Shown: piece by piece, positions 28,095-36,350 of the stretch
Layout of the letters: each line of letters opens with the position of its first letter
Position numbering within the stretch: the stretch's first letter is position 1
Origin: Lachnospiraceae bacterium
GTDB taxonomy: Bacteria > Bacillota > Clostridia > Lachnospirales > Lachnospiraceae
NCBI GenBank assembly: GCA_022781925.1
Contig: JALESO010000002.1
Location: 1 to 64,000, forward strand
Length of the DNA stretch: 64,000 nucleotides
Direction of reading: 5' to 3'
Notes under the pieces: model-generated
Told to the model about the DNA's origin: nothing
Databases searched by the model: none
What the model saw: only the letters and a program-made list of their open reading frames with translations
Program-made: the position numbers and the translations under genes

Positions 28095-28586
28095 TTAATT
28101 AGATGGAATTTCCCCATATTGATTCATATAATCACTGTTTTCCACAGAATAATAACGAACCTGTTCACTCCCCGGCATGATCAGTCCCAGATTTTTGGCT
28201 GCTTCCTTGACCTGATCCAGATTCATACTGGTCTCCAGACGCTTCTCTGCTGCCACATTATCAGCCTTCACATCAGCGATCTGGCTTTCAATGGATGCGA
28301 TATTTGCCATTCTGGTCGTCACATCTGACTGCAGATGGATAAAAATGGCACAGACCATAAAACAGACCACCGTTGCTGCCGCAAGAAATGCCACATATCC
28401 ACGGTCCATCGCCATTGCTCTCTGCTGGTTCTGGCGGGCTGCATTTCTTCTCATACGCTCCTGATGCAGTTGTTCTCTTGTCTTTTCTGCCGGCTGTACC
28501 TTTCTGTCCGGCGCAATTTCTCTCCGTCTGACTACATTTCCTTCAATATACGAATCACGACGATATTGTCTGTCTCTACTATCCAT
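28095..28586 (-). CDS. ftsL: FtsL-like division protein
   Basis: 163 residues: a long basic cytosolic region (about 1-62, rich in R, Q and E), one transmembrane helix (about 63-83, VAFLAAATVVCFMVCAIFI), then an extracellular coiled coil (IASIESQIADVKADNVAAEKRL) with the pattern of FtsL/DivIC. Sequence conservation in this family is low; the call rests on topology and on its place between rsmH and the divisional PBP. Confidence 0.8.
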   Translation of the reverse strand: MDSRDRQYRRDSYIEGNVVRRREIAPDRKVQPAEKTREQLHQERMRRNAARQNQQRAMAMDRGYVAFLAAATVVCFMVCAIFIHLQSDVTTRMANIASIESQIADVKADNVAAEKRLETSMNLDQVKEAAKNLGLIMPGSEQVRYYSVENSDYMNQYGEIPSN

Positions 28587-28625
28587 TTTTACTATACACC
28601 TTCTATTACATATTATCTGTTTCTT

Positions 28626-29564
28626 TTATCTTCGTTCAAATACACGCAGTTTTGCGCTCTTGGAACGCTTGTTGTGCTCCAGTTCCTCCTCGGAAGGAAG
28701 GATCGGTTTACGCGTAAGCATTTTTCCCAATGATTCTTTTCCACACACGCACACCGGGAAATTCGGCGGGCAGGTACATGGATTTTCATTTCTCTTAAAA
28801 TTTGTCTTTACGATCCGGTCTTCCAGCGAATGGAAGGTAATGATGCATAACCGTCCACCCGGATTCAACATCTGGATCATCTCATCCAGTGAATTTTCCA
28901 ACACATCCAGTTCATGGTTCAGTTCAATGCGGATCGCCTGATAGGTCCGTTTCGCCGGATGACCTCCCGTTGCCCGTACCTTTGCCGGGATCGCTGCCCG
29001 GATAATATCATTTAACTGACCGGTGGTCTCTATGGGTGCTTTCTGTCTGGCCTGTACGATATGCTTTGCAATATTTTTTGCAAATTTGTCTTCCCCGTAA
29101 TCACGGATCATCCGGTAAAGTTCCTGTTCACTGTACTCTGCCAGGATATCTTTCGCCGTCATGGACTGACGCTGATCCATCCTCATATCCAACGGTGCAT
29201 TTTCTTCCTTATAAGTAAATCCACGCTCCGGTTCATCCAGCTGATAAGAAGAAACGCCAAGATCCAGCATAATGCCATCCACTTTCTGAATTCCCAGTTC
29301 CCGGAGTCTCGCCGGCATCTCGCAGTAATTGCTTCTGATGATCGTCACTTTATCTTTGAAAGGTTCCAGTCGTTTTGTCGCTGCCGCGATCGCATCTGCA
29401 TCCTGATCGATGCCGATTAGACGACCCTTTTCGGACAGACGGCTGCATATCTCATAACTGTGCCCGGCACCACCCAGCGTGCCATCCACATAGATGCCAT
29501 CCGAATCCGTGACCAGATTTCCCACGGTTTCTTCCAGCAAAACCGATACATGCGAAAAATCCAT
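28626..29564 (-). CDS. rsmH: 16S rRNA (cytosine1402-N4)-methyltransferase
   Basis: 312 residues, SAM-dependent methyltransferase formerly MraW. Signatures: [10 protein letters not shown] at the start, [10 protein letters not shown] (SAM loop), [14 protein letters not shown], and the C-terminal [15 protein letters not shown] and [13 protein letters not shown] Cys-rich stretch [15 protein letters not shown] is also typical. The ATG at 29564 gives MDFSHVSV and a 10-nt spacing from aggagg; an upstream in-frame ATG at 29573 is only 1 nt from that site. Confidence 0.95.
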   Translation of the reverse strand: MDFSHVSVLLEETVGNLVTDSDGIYVDGTLGGAGHSYEICSRLSEKGRLIGIDQDADAIAAATKRLEPFKDKVTIIRSNYCEMPARLRELGIQKVDGIMLDLGVSSYQLDEPERGFTYKEENAPLDMRMDQRQSMTAKDILAEYSEQELYRMIRDYGEDKFAKNIAKHIVQARQKAPIETTGQLNDIIRAAIPAKVRATGGHPAKRTYQAIRIELNHELDVLENSLDEMIQMLNPGGRLCIITFHSLEDRIVKTNFKRNENPCTCPPNFPVCVCGKESLGKMLTRKPILPSEEELEHNKRSKSAKLRVFERR

Positions 29565-29626
29565 CGATCGCATTCCTCCTTAAAATCTATTCCATACATT
29601 GAGCCGGGTACATACACACCGTCAGC

Positions 29627-30067
29627 TTATATGCTCAATCCGAGCGCTGCCATATGTTCTGCCGCCTCATCCATATCTTCATAATCATTTTCGCCCAGCC
29701 AGCGTTCCTTGCTCCAGATCTCCACCCGGTTCAGGACACCAACCAGAACAACTTCTTTTTCGATTGCCGCAAAATCGCGCAAAACAGCAGGCAGAAGTAT
29801 CCTTCCCTGCTTGTCCACTTCACAGTCTGCCGCGCCGGCAAAGAAAAATCTTGATAATTTACGTGCATCCTTTGTTGTCAAAGGAAGTTCCCGAAATTTG
29901 GTTTCTATGATGGCCCACTCTTCATTCGGATACAAAAACAGACATCCGTCCAGTCCTTTTGTCACCACAAATGTCTCTCCGAGTGCTTCGCGGAATTTGG
30001 CCGGCACGATCAGTCTGCCTTTGGTATCTACGGTATGATTGTATTCGCCTTTAAATCCGCGTCCCAT
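29627..30067 (-). CDS. mraZ: Transcriptional regulator MraZ
   Basis: 146 residues with two SpoVT-AbrB-like swapped-hairpin domains. The DXXXR motifs are DTKGR in the first half and DKQGR in the second. MraZ forms rings that bind repeated sites upstream of its own operon and represses it. The first gene of dcw here, directly behind the repeat array at 30121-30170. The start ATG at 30067 (MGRGFKGEYNH) has agg 8 nt upstream; an upstream GTG at 30076 is possible but overlaps that site. Confidence 0.95.
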   Translation of the reverse strand: MGRGFKGEYNHTVDTKGRLIVPAKFREALGETFVVTKGLDGCLFLYPNEEWAIIETKFRELPLTTKDARKLSRFFFAGAADCEVDKQGRILLPAVLRDFAAIEKEVVLVGVLNRVEIWSKERWLGENDYEDMDEAAEHMAALGLSI

Positions 30068-30108
30068 CGAAAACACCTGCCTTCCGTTCTATTGAAACGG
30101 TGCTTCGG

Positions 30109-30117
30109 TTATCCACA
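30109..30117 (+). other. DnaA-box-like 9-mer TTATCCACA in the mraZ leader
   Basis: Exact match to the DnaA-box consensus TTATNCACA, between the MraZ repeat array and the mraZ start. Its complement contains GTGGATAA, also found in the array, so it may simply be another MraZ half-site. A single box gives no support for an origin. Confidence 0.35.
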
Positions 30118-30120
30118 AAG

Positions 30121-30170
30121 TTATCAACTTTATCCACTTTCCACCCTTTTGCACCACTTTCACCCACTTT
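30121..30170 (-). promoter_or_regulatory. MraZ operator array, five 10-bp repeats
   Basis: On the minus strand five consecutive decamers follow one another without gaps: AAAGTGGGTG, AAAGTGGTGC, AAAAGGGTGG, AAAGTGGATA and AAGTTGATAA. The shared core is AAAGTGG with a strict 10-bp period, one helical turn, which suits a ring-shaped MraZ multimer. The array starts at the predicted transcription start and lies upstream of mraZ itself, the expected site of autoregulation. Confidence 0.75.
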
Positions 30171-30177
30171 TATATAA

Positions 30178-30206
30178 ATACTAAAACATTTATATCTAAA
30201 AATCAA
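30178..30206 (-). promoter_or_regulatory. Promoter of the mraZ-led dcw operon
   Basis: TTGATT (30206-30201), 17-bp spacer, TAGTAT (30183-30178) on the minus strand; the transcription start is expected near 30171, at the edge of the MraZ array. Confidence 0.65.
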
Positions 30207-30228
30207 TAGGTATTTCCGCTCAGACAGC

Positions 30229-30267
30229 AAAAAAAATGCCTGAACAGCAAGCATTCAGACATTTTTT
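30229..30267. terminator. Terminator between the Spo0E-like gene and the mraZ promoter
   Basis: Arms aatgcctgaa (30235-30244) and ttcagacatt (30254-30263) form a 10-bp stem with one mismatch. On the minus strand an 8-T run follows, ending the spo0E-like transcript just before the dcw promoter. Confidence 0.85.
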
Positions 30268-30320
30268 CTAAAATATTAACATAATTTCCCCCACCTGGTA
30301 TTTTTTCAGATGAAAAGGGT

Positions 30321-30470
30321 CTAAATTTCCCCGTAATATTTTTCAAGCAGAGCATCTATTTTCTTACTCTGTTCATAGACTGCTTCATGATCCAATCCCT
30401 GTTCCACCACTGCATCCAGCATCTTTCTCTCCTGGTTGATCATGTTCAACAATTCTGTTCTTTCCTGCAT
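30321..30470 (-). CDS. Spo0E-like sporulation regulator (aspartyl-phosphate phosphatase family)
   Basis: A 49-residue gene. The product begins MQERTELLNMINQ and ends SKKIDALLEKYYGEI. This matches the two-helix Spo0E/YnzD pattern, including the SxxxD signature (SKKID), whose acidic residue is used to dephosphorylate Spo0A~P. The start is backed by gaggagg 7 nt upstream. It has its own promoter (30591-30620), Spo0A-like boxes and a terminator, so it is an independent unit next to the division operon. Confidence 0.8.
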   Translation of the reverse strand: MQERTELLNMINQERKMLDAVVEQGLDHEAVYEQSKKIDALLEKYYGEI

Positions 30471-30590
30471 TCCGATTCCTCCTCATGTGCCATTCCGGCA
30501 AAACTAAATCGTCATCTGTTCCGTTTCGGATATTCCTAAGTAAATTACTGCTTCGGGTGCAATCTGCGTGTCTCCCGAAACAGTAACTAT

Positions 30591-30620
30591 ATTTTACTCT
30601 TATTGTTCCATAAAAGTCAA
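30591..30620 (-). promoter_or_regulatory. Promoter of the Spo0E-like gene
   Basis: TTGACT (30620-30615), 18-bp spacer, TAAAAT (30596-30591). A leader of about 110 nt follows, with a possible hairpin (ttcggg/cccgaa). Confidence 0.6.
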
Positions 30621-30639
30621 ACAAATATGAGAAAAAGCA

Positions 30640-30656
30640 GTCGACATTTTTCGACA
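30640..30656 (-). promoter_or_regulatory. Spo0A-box-like pair upstream of the Spo0E-like gene
   Basis: TGTCGAA (minus strand, 30656-30650) is an exact Spo0A box, and a weaker TGTCGAC lies 10 bp further (30646-30640). They are 20-36 bp upstream of the -35, so Spo0A~P could control its own phosphatase. Confidence 0.45.
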
Positions 30657-30703
30657 AATTAATGTTTTTCTCTCTATTTGCTAATAATAACCATTACAAA
30701 CTA

Positions 30704-31018
30704 TTACTTACAGCAGAAATCTGCACACTCGGTATCTTTACACTGACAGACCTGGCTGCCTCCGCCGATGCCAATGCTGTCCGCACAGCATTTACAGCTG
30801 CGGTTGTGTACACAGCTTGTTGCTTCACAGTCAATGTTTACCGTGCTGCTGGCCTGGCCAGTGGAATTGTATGCGCTTCCGGTTCTCTCCCGGAAACTCT
30901 CGCAGCAGGTATCACTGGCTTTCTTTGCATTGGAACCTCCCACAGTGATATCATCCTTGGAACAATAATGATCCTGATTGTACAGGCAGCTTGTTACAGA
31001 ACAGTCTAATTGCGTCAT
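30704..31018 (-). CDS. DUF1540 protein, two Cys-rich repeats
   Basis: 104 residues with two copies of a Cys-rich motif: LDCSVTSCLYNQDHYCSKDDI and a second beginning IDCEATSCVHNRSCKCCADS, each followed by a Ser/Thr-rich stretch with further Cys pairs. About 16 cysteines suggest metal binding (Zn2+). The family is common in spore formers and its function is not established. ATG with ggagg upstream; the binding site lies in a possible hairpin (31023-31054). Confidence 0.8.
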   Translation of the reverse strand: MTQLDCSVTSCLYNQDHYCSKDDITVGGSNAKKASDTCCESFRERTGSAYNSTGQASSTVNIDCEATSCVHNRSCKCCADSIGIGGGSQVCQCKDTECADFCCK

Positions 31019-31022
31019 TGCA

Positions 31023-31054
31023 ACTTCCTCCTTTTTCTTTCATACGAAGGAAGT
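31023..31054 (-). promoter_or_regulatory. Hairpin that could sequester the DUF1540 ribosome binding site
   Basis: acttcct at 31023-31029 and aggaagt at 31048-31054 are exact complements around an 18-nt loop. In the mRNA the Shine-Dalgarno run GGAGGAAGT is one arm, so folding would hide it. Confidence 0.4.
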
Positions 31055-31116
31055 ATGTCCGCTTTTTCTGATTTTATGTAAGAAAATTGATTTATGTGGG
31101 AATATGCGCTGACAGA

Positions 31117-31156
31117 CAAAAAAATACCTGCGGCAGATATGTTCTGTCACAGGTAT
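31117..31156 (-). terminator. Terminator after the SEC-C gene
   Basis: On the minus strand atacctgtg pairs with cgcaggtat, followed by TTTTTTTG, about 30 bp after the stop at 31188. Confidence 0.8.
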
Positions 31157-31187
31157 CAAAAATTTACAATTTCTGTCTCGTTTTTTA

Positions 31188-31694
31188 TTATTTATTTCTG
31201 CCGCAGCATTTTTTGTATTTCTTGCCGCTTCCGCATGGACACGGATCATTTGGATATACTTTTGCTTCTTTTACAACAGTGCCGGATTTCTTCTGCTCTG
31301 TGTATAACTGTTTTAATTTGTCCTCAGAGAAGATCTCTTTCCACTGTGGAAGCTCATATAACCAGTCAGCCTTTGCCTCTACCATGTTTTTGTATAATTT
31401 TTCTTTATCAAAAGCAAGGCTTACGTGAGAATCCTCTGTCAGATCCTCCAGATTATTTGGAGTAACAAGGCTCTCATCGATACCATCCAAGAATCCTACC
31501 ATAGCCATTACTTCGATCTCAAAACGCTCTGCCAGTTCTTTGACTGTTCCTTCTACTACTTCATTCGGATTGGAGAGAAGTTTCTCATATACACTTTTCT
31601 CAATTGCAAAGTAGCGGCTCCAGAAATTCTGAAGCTGACCTCTGTCTGCTTTTTCATTAAAGGCAACTGCCTGCCAATCCTGTAATAATCCCAT
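31188..31694 (-). CDS. SEC-C motif protein
   Basis: 168 residues: a helical N-terminal domain without recognised family, then a C-terminal SEC-C zinc motif [17 protein letters not shown], as at the tail of SecA. Such small proteins are thought to bind zinc and perhaps contact the ribosome or SecB-like partners; the role here is unknown. The start at 31694 (MGLLQDW) has aaggtgg 8 nt upstream, better than an in-frame GTG at 31706. Flanked by its own promoter and terminator, so monocistronic. Confidence 0.82.
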   Translation of the reverse strand: MGLLQDWQAVAFNEKADRGQLQNFWSRYFAIEKSVYEKLLSNPNEVVEGTVKELAERFEIEVMAMVGFLDGIDESLVTPNNLEDLTEDSHVSLAFDKEKLYKNMVEAKADWLYELPQWKEIFSEDKLKQLYTEQKKSGTVVKEAKVYPNDPCPCGSGKKYKKCCGRNK

Positions 31695-31747
31695 TATTTT
31701 TACCACCTTTTATTTTTTATTCATAAGTGCAATTTACTGCATGTTTT

Positions 31748-31777
31748 AGTATACCTCATATATATGGTGTTTGTAAA
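31748..31777 (-). promoter_or_regulatory. Promoter of the SEC-C gene
   Basis: TTTACA (31777-31772), 18-bp spacer, TATACT (31753-31748) on the minus strand. Confidence 0.65.
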
Positions 31778-31952
31778 CTGAATTTTTTTGAATAAATCCC
31801 TTCCTGGCGGTTATACTTTAAACAGGCGGCGGATTTCACTTATTTTTACCCCCATACAGCCTGCCGCCCGGGCCGGTTTTCCGGCACAAAAGACAAGTTT
31901 TTTAACTTATCCTCCCCTATTTATTATTGCGGGAAAGATCTCGCTTTCCCAC
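31778..31952. other. GC-rich intergenic stretch with several hairpins, no gene seen
   Basis: Between the araA terminator and the SEC-C promoter. It holds pairs such as ggcggc/gccgcc (around 31823 and 31862), ccgg-tttt-ccgg (about 31874-31885) and gggaaag/ctttccc (31931-31950). No open frame with a ribosome binding site and no riboswitch core I recognise. A structured RNA is possible but not shown. Confidence 0.3.
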
Positions 31953-32001
31953 GAAAAGATACCGCCACGGATCCACTGACCGGTGACGGTATCTTTTTCA
32001 T
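31953..32001 (-). terminator. Terminator of the araBDA operon
   Basis: On the minus strand gataccgtcac pairs with gtggcggtatc, followed by TTTTC, about 80 bp past the araA stop. Confidence 0.75.
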
Positions 32002-32082
32002 TTTATAATAAGATCATATGCTTCCGGAACACCGGTCTTTCCTATGTTTCCGAAACAATTCGAACATTTACTTTTGAAATAT

Positions 32083-33582
32083 CTATTTTCTGTAAGCAAG
32101 TGCATTCCAGCGCAGTTCGTTCTTTAACTGACGGATGGTTGTATCTTTATCGATGTATACGGCTTCGATGCCCATTGCTGCTGCCCAGTCTCCCATCTGC
32201 TCTGCAGTCAGATCATAGGAGAAAGCGGTATGGTGTGCACCGCCTGCCAGGATCCATGCTTCCGCACCGGTGAGCAGATTCGGCTGTGGTGTCCAGAATG
32301 CTGTTGCAACCGGAAGTTTCGGCATCGGTTTCTCTGTCTTCTTGCATTCTACATCGTTGATGATCAGGCGGAAACGATCCCCCAGATCAATCAGGGAAGT
32401 TGCGATCGCCGGACCTGTTTTTGCGGTAAATACCAGACGAGCCGGATCTTCTCTGTCACCCATGGACAGCGGCTGCTCTTTGATGCTGATCGGGCCGTCC
32501 GCAATACTCGGGCAGACCTCCAGCATATGTGCCTCCAGAACGCCTTCTTTTCCCGGAACCAGATTATAAGTATAATCTTCCATAAAGGAGGTTCCCTTTG
32601 CATCTTTCATACCCTGGGTCATGATCTTCATGACACGTACCATAGCGGCTGTCTTCCAGTCACCTTCTCCGCCGAATCCGTATCCTTTTTCCATCAGACG
32701 CTGGATGGCAAGTCCCGGCAGCTGTTTTAACGCGCCCAGATCTCCGAAGTGTGTAACGATGGCCTGATAGTTTTTCTCCTCCAGGAAACGCTCAAAACCG
32801 ATCTCGATGCCGGCCTGAACTGCCACATGTTTACGGAATTCTTTCTCATCTCTGCCCTCTAAGAGGATCTGATATCTGCTGTAATATTCCTCTACCAGCG
32901 TATCAATGTCTGCCTGGGAAACTGCTGCAACAGCTTCAGCGATCTCATTGACCGGATAAGCGTCTACTTCCCAGCCGAATTTGATCTGTGCTTCTACTTT
33001 ATCGCCCTCAGTAACGGCTACGTTTCTCATGTTATCTGCGATTCGCATAACGCGGACATGGCTGCTCTCTACGACACCGACTGCAGTGCGCATCCAGGAA
33101 CCGATCTTTTTCTGAACGGCTTCGTCTTCCCAGTAACCTACTACGATCTTGCGCTCCATGCCAAGGCGGCTGAAAATGTGGCCGTACTCACGGTCGCCGT
33201 GTGCAGACTGGTTCTCGTTCATGAAATCCATGTCGATGCTGTCATATGGAATCTCACGGTTGAACTGTGTGTGCAGGTGAAGCAGCGGTTTTCTGTACTC
33301 CTGCAGGCCGAGGATCCATGATTTTGCCGGTGAGAATGTGTGCATCCATGTGATGACACCGGCACAGTTCTCATCGTTGTTTGCCTCGTTAAATGTCTGA
33401 CGGATCAGCGCGTTTGTGATCAGGGTCGGTTTCCAGACAACTTCGTATGGAAGATTTCCGGATGCGTTCAGTGCGTTTACAATGATCTTTGCATGCTCTG
33501 CCACATGTGCGAGACATTCGTCTCCGTATAAATCCTGAGAACCGGTACAAAACCAAAACTTATAATTTTTCTGCTGAATCAT
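32083..33582 (-). CDS. araA: L-arabinose isomerase
   Basis: 499 residues, converts L-arabinose to L-ribulose using Mn2+. It has the family start FWFCTGSQDLYG, the substrate-contact region WMHTFSPAKSWI and LLHLHTQFN, the catalytic Glu region GFGGEGDWKTAA, and the second metal site with EAHMLEVCPS and GGAHHTAFS. Full length for the family. Last gene of the araB-araD-araA operon. ATG with gaggagg 8 nt upstream. Confidence 0.97.
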   Translation of the reverse strand: MIQQKNYKFWFCTGSQDLYGDECLAHVAEHAKIIVNALNASGNLPYEVVWKPTLITNALIRQTFNEANNDENCAGVITWMHTFSPAKSWILGLQEYRKPLLHLHTQFNREIPYDSIDMDFMNENQSAHGDREYGHIFSRLGMERKIVVGYWEDEAVQKKIGSWMRTAVGVVESSHVRVMRIADNMRNVAVTEGDKVEAQIKFGWEVDAYPVNEIAEAVAAVSQADIDTLVEEYYSRYQILLEGRDEKEFRKHVAVQAGIEIGFERFLEEKNYQAIVTHFGDLGALKQLPGLAIQRLMEKGYGFGGEGDWKTAAMVRVMKIMTQGMKDAKGTSFMEDYTYNLVPGKEGVLEAHMLEVCPSIADGPISIKEQPLSMGDREDPARLVFTAKTGPAIATSLIDLGDRFRLIINDVECKKTEKPMPKLPVATAFWTPQPNLLTGAEAWILAGGAHHTAFSYDLTAEQMGDWAAAMGIEAVYIDKDTTIRQLKNELRWNALAYRK

Positions 33583-33696
33583 AATGTATTCCTCCTCATA
33601 AAATGCTTGTGCATATTTGAATCCTGTATTTTTTCATTCTGAAAATCGCAATTGTCACATAACAGGTCTGTTATATTTTTTACAGAGCCTATTTTT

Positions 33697-34404
33697 CTAT
33701 TTTTCAACGTTACCCTGTCCATAGTAGGCATTTGCGCCGTGTTTGCGGTAGTAATGCTTGTCCTGCAGTTCCTGCGGTGCCGGCTGGTTCTGCGGATTGA
33801 TCATCTCACAACGGGCTGCCATTTTTGCCACTTCCTCCAGAACGACTGCATTGTGCACTGCTTCATGAGCGTCCTTGCCCCAGGTGAAAGGACCGTGATT
33901 CTTGCACAGTACCGCCGGAACAGCGATATAATCTTTGCCGCGGCGCTCAAACTCATCTGCGATCAGCACACCTGTGTTGTACTCATACGCCTCGTCAATC
34001 TCTTCCTTTGTCAGATTGCGGACACATGGAACTTCTCCGTAAATATAATCCGCATGGGTGGTTCCGTAACACGGAATGTCACGTCCTGCCTGCGCCCAGC
34101 TTGTGGCCCAGGAAGAATGGGTATGCACGATACCGCCGATTTCCGGAAAACGGTTGTAAAGAACTACATGGGTGGCTGTATCGGAAGAAGGATTGTAGCA
34201 TCCCTCCACTTTATTGCCCTGCAGATCTACCACCACCATATCTTCCGGTGTCAGAAGATCATATTCCACACCGCTCGGTTTGATGACAAACAGACCGGAT
34301 GCGCGGTCGATACCGCTGACATTTCCCCAGGTGAATGTCACAAGCCCATATTTTGGAAGCATCATATTTGCCTCATAAACCTGTTTCTTTAATTCCTCCA
34401 GCAT
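33697..34404 (-). CDS. araD: L-ribulose-5-phosphate 4-epimerase
   Basis: 235 residues, class II aldolase fold; turns L-ribulose 5-phosphate into D-xylulose 5-phosphate. Signatures: [17 protein letters not shown], Zn2+ ligands in [12 protein letters not shown] and a C-terminal His in KNHGPFTWG. The product feeds the pentose phosphate pathway. It lies between araB and araA; a 7-bp inverted repeat (ataacag/ctgttat, 33659-33674) is in the gap to araA. Confidence 0.96.
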   Translation of the reverse strand: MLEELKKQVYEANMMLPKYGLVTFTWGNVSGIDRASGLFVIKPSGVEYDLLTPEDMVVVDLQGNKVEGCYNPSSDTATHVVLYNRFPEIGGIVHTHSSWATSWAQAGRDIPCYGTTHADYIYGEVPCVRNLTKEEIDEAYEYNTGVLIADEFERRGKDYIAVPAVLCKNHGPFTWGKDAHEAVHNAVVLEEVAKMAARCEMINPQNQPAPQELQDKHYYRKHGANAYYGQGNVEK

Positions 34405-34482
34405 GATGAAGTCCTCCTGTATTCAACTCCTGTATCGATCCAAAATTTCCAAATATTGAAATCGATGTGCTTACGTTTCTTC

Positions 34483-36084
34483 TTATCGCAGCTGCTCTAC
34501 TGCCGCACGCTCAATGGCAAGACCGTTCTTATAATCTGTCATAAACCGTTCAAAGCCTTCCACATCGGCCGCATCCGGCTGCATCACACTGCCTTCCTCG
34601 CCATGGAATACTTTCTCACTCAGGTACTCCGGAAGTGTCTCGCCATCCGCTTTCTGCTGCATGTAGGATGCAAGGATCGCAATTCCCCAGGCGCCGCCCT
34701 CTCCGGCTGTCTCCATTACGAATACCGGTGTCTGCATGGCCGCTGCCATAATGCGCTGTCCCACACCTTTTGTCAGGAAAAGACCGCCATGGCCCAGCAT
34801 CTTGTCGATCTGCACCTGCTCTTCTTTCACCAGAATATCCATACCCGCTTTCAGGGCACCGAGGGATGTCATCAGATGTACCCGCATAAAGTTTGCCAGA
34901 CTGAACTTACTATCCGGTCTGCGTACAAACAACGGCCGTCCCTCTTCGAATCCGGTAATGCTCTCACCGGAAAAATAATTGTATGCCAAAAGTCCGCCAC
35001 AGTCAGCATCGCCCTCCAGTGCTTTGCGGTACAGTGTTCCGTACAGTGTGTCCATATCCGGTTTCACACCGAATGCTTCCAGTGCTTCCCCGAACAGTCC
35101 GACCCATGCATTCAGATCAGACGTACAGTTGTTGCAATGTACCATTGCCACCGGTTTTCCGTCCGGTGTGGTCACCATATCGATTTCTTCATAATATTTG
35201 GAAAGTGCCTGTTCCAGAACGATCATGGCAAATACACTGGTACCTGCGGATACGTTTCCGGTACGGACTGCCACGCTGTTCGTCGCTGTCATTCCGGTAC
35301 CGGCATCACCTTCCGGCGGGCAGAGCGGAATACCGGCTTTCAGATCTCCGGACGGATCCAGCCATGCTGCTCCGGCTTCGGTAAGGATGCCTGCCTGTTC
35401 TCCTGCCACCAGTACCTTCGGGAAGATTTCCCGCAGCTTCAGTGCCACACCTTTTTCCTGTAATAACGCATCGAATTTCTCCACCATGCTCTGATCATAG
35501 TCGTTCTGTGTGGAATCGATTGGGAACATACCGGATGCCTCTCCGACACCTACGACTTTTTCCCCGGTCAGCATCCAGTGGATGTAGCCTGCCAGCGTCG
35601 TCACGTACTGAATCTCAGACACATGCGGCTCTTTGTTCAAGATCGCCTGATACAGATGTGCCACGCTCCAGCGCTGTGGGATATTAAAAGCAAGCAGTTC
35701 GGACAGTTCCTTTGCCGCATCCTCTGTCATCGTATTTCTCCAGGTACGGAACGGTACCAGAAGTGCATCGTTTTTATCAAATGCCATGTAGCCATGCATC
35801 ATACCGCTGAATCCCATGGCAGCAAGCTGTGTCAGTGTCTCGCCGTATTTTTCCTGCACATCCTGTTTCAGTCCTGCATAACAGTCCTGCAGTCCTTCCC
35901 GGATATCCTCCAGGCTGTATGTCCAGATTTGATTCTCCAGACGGTTCTCCCATCCATGACTGCCGGATGCGATCGGATTGCCTTCCGGGTCTACCAGTAC
36001 CGATTTGATCCTGGTGGAACCGAACTCCATACCAAGCACTGCTTTTCCGGATCGGATCACCTCTGCAATTTTTTCACGTTCCAT
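34483..36084 (-). CDS. araB: FGGY-family carbohydrate kinase, ribulokinase role
   Basis: 533 residues. FGGY kinase: N-terminal phosphate-binding start [20 protein letters not shown], then [13 protein letters not shown], the FGGY_C half with [25 protein letters not shown] and [11 protein letters not shown]. The sequence resembles the clostridial xylulokinase-like group more than E. coli AraB, but the position at the head of the araD-araA operon argues for L-ribulose phosphorylation. First gene of the operon, transcribed away from the AraC regulator. Confidence 0.85.
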   Translation of the reverse strand: MEREKIAEVIRSGKAVLGMEFGSTRIKSVLVDPEGNPIASGSHGWENRLENQIWTYSLEDIREGLQDCYAGLKQDVQEKYGETLTQLAAMGFSGMMHGYMAFDKNDALLVPFRTWRNTMTEDAAKELSELLAFNIPQRWSVAHLYQAILNKEPHVSEIQYVTTLAGYIHWMLTGEKVVGVGEASGMFPIDSTQNDYDQSMVEKFDALLQEKGVALKLREIFPKVLVAGEQAGILTEAGAAWLDPSGDLKAGIPLCPPEGDAGTGMTATNSVAVRTGNVSAGTSVFAMIVLEQALSKYYEEIDMVTTPDGKPVAMVHCNNCTSDLNAWVGLFGEALEAFGVKPDMDTLYGTLYRKALEGDADCGGLLAYNYFSGESITGFEEGRPLFVRRPDSKFSLANFMRVHLMTSLGALKAGMDILVKEEQVQIDKMLGHGGLFLTKGVGQRIMAAAMQTPVFVMETAGEGGAWGIAILASYMQQKADGETLPEYLSEKVFHGEEGSVMQPDAADVEGFERFMTDYKNGLAIERAAVEQLR

Positions 36085-36186
36085 CTGTTTCCCCCTCCAT
36101 CTCTAATCTCTAACTTCTAATATTATTTTCGTATCATTTTCCTATGCTCTTATCATAAAACATTTCCAGAAAAAGCAAAAGAAAAA

Positions 36187-36217
36187 TATTATCCTATTTA
36201 TGGACATTTATTATCCT
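36187..36217. promoter_or_regulatory. Direct-repeat operator between araB and the AraC-type gene
   Basis: TATTATCCT occurs at 36187-36195 and again at 36209-36217, a 22-bp offset, i.e. two helical turns, as in AraC-type half-site pairs. It is about 100 bp upstream of araB and 135 bp upstream of the regulator. A further TTCGTAAAA pair occurs near 36250-36272. Confidence 0.55.
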
Positions 36218-36350
36218 GTCAGTTACAATGAGATTAATTAAGAAAAAATGATTCGTAAAAATAGTTCGTAAAAGTAATTCAAAAAATGAAATAACGAAAT
36301 ATAAAGAAATGTGCTATCGCACATCAAATCATCAGGAAGGAATGGTATCT

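Noticed and set aside
30109-30117. Possible replication origin at the DnaA-like box
   Set aside because: Only one box, no AT-rich unwinding element with box cluster, and no dnaA/dnaN nearby. It may be an MraZ half-site.
30385-30657. A 90-codon minus-strand frame overlapping the Spo0E-like gene
   Set aside because: It has no ribosome site and no recognisable features, while the 49-codon frame has both a strong site and the Spo0E pattern.
30704-31009. Plus-strand open frames across the DUF1540 gene
   Set aside because: The minus-strand frame encodes two matching Cys-rich repeats with a strong ribosome site.
31778-31952. A known riboswitch (cobalamin, TPP or similar) in this spacer
   Set aside because: I found no core motif of these classes on either strand, and neither neighbour suits such control.
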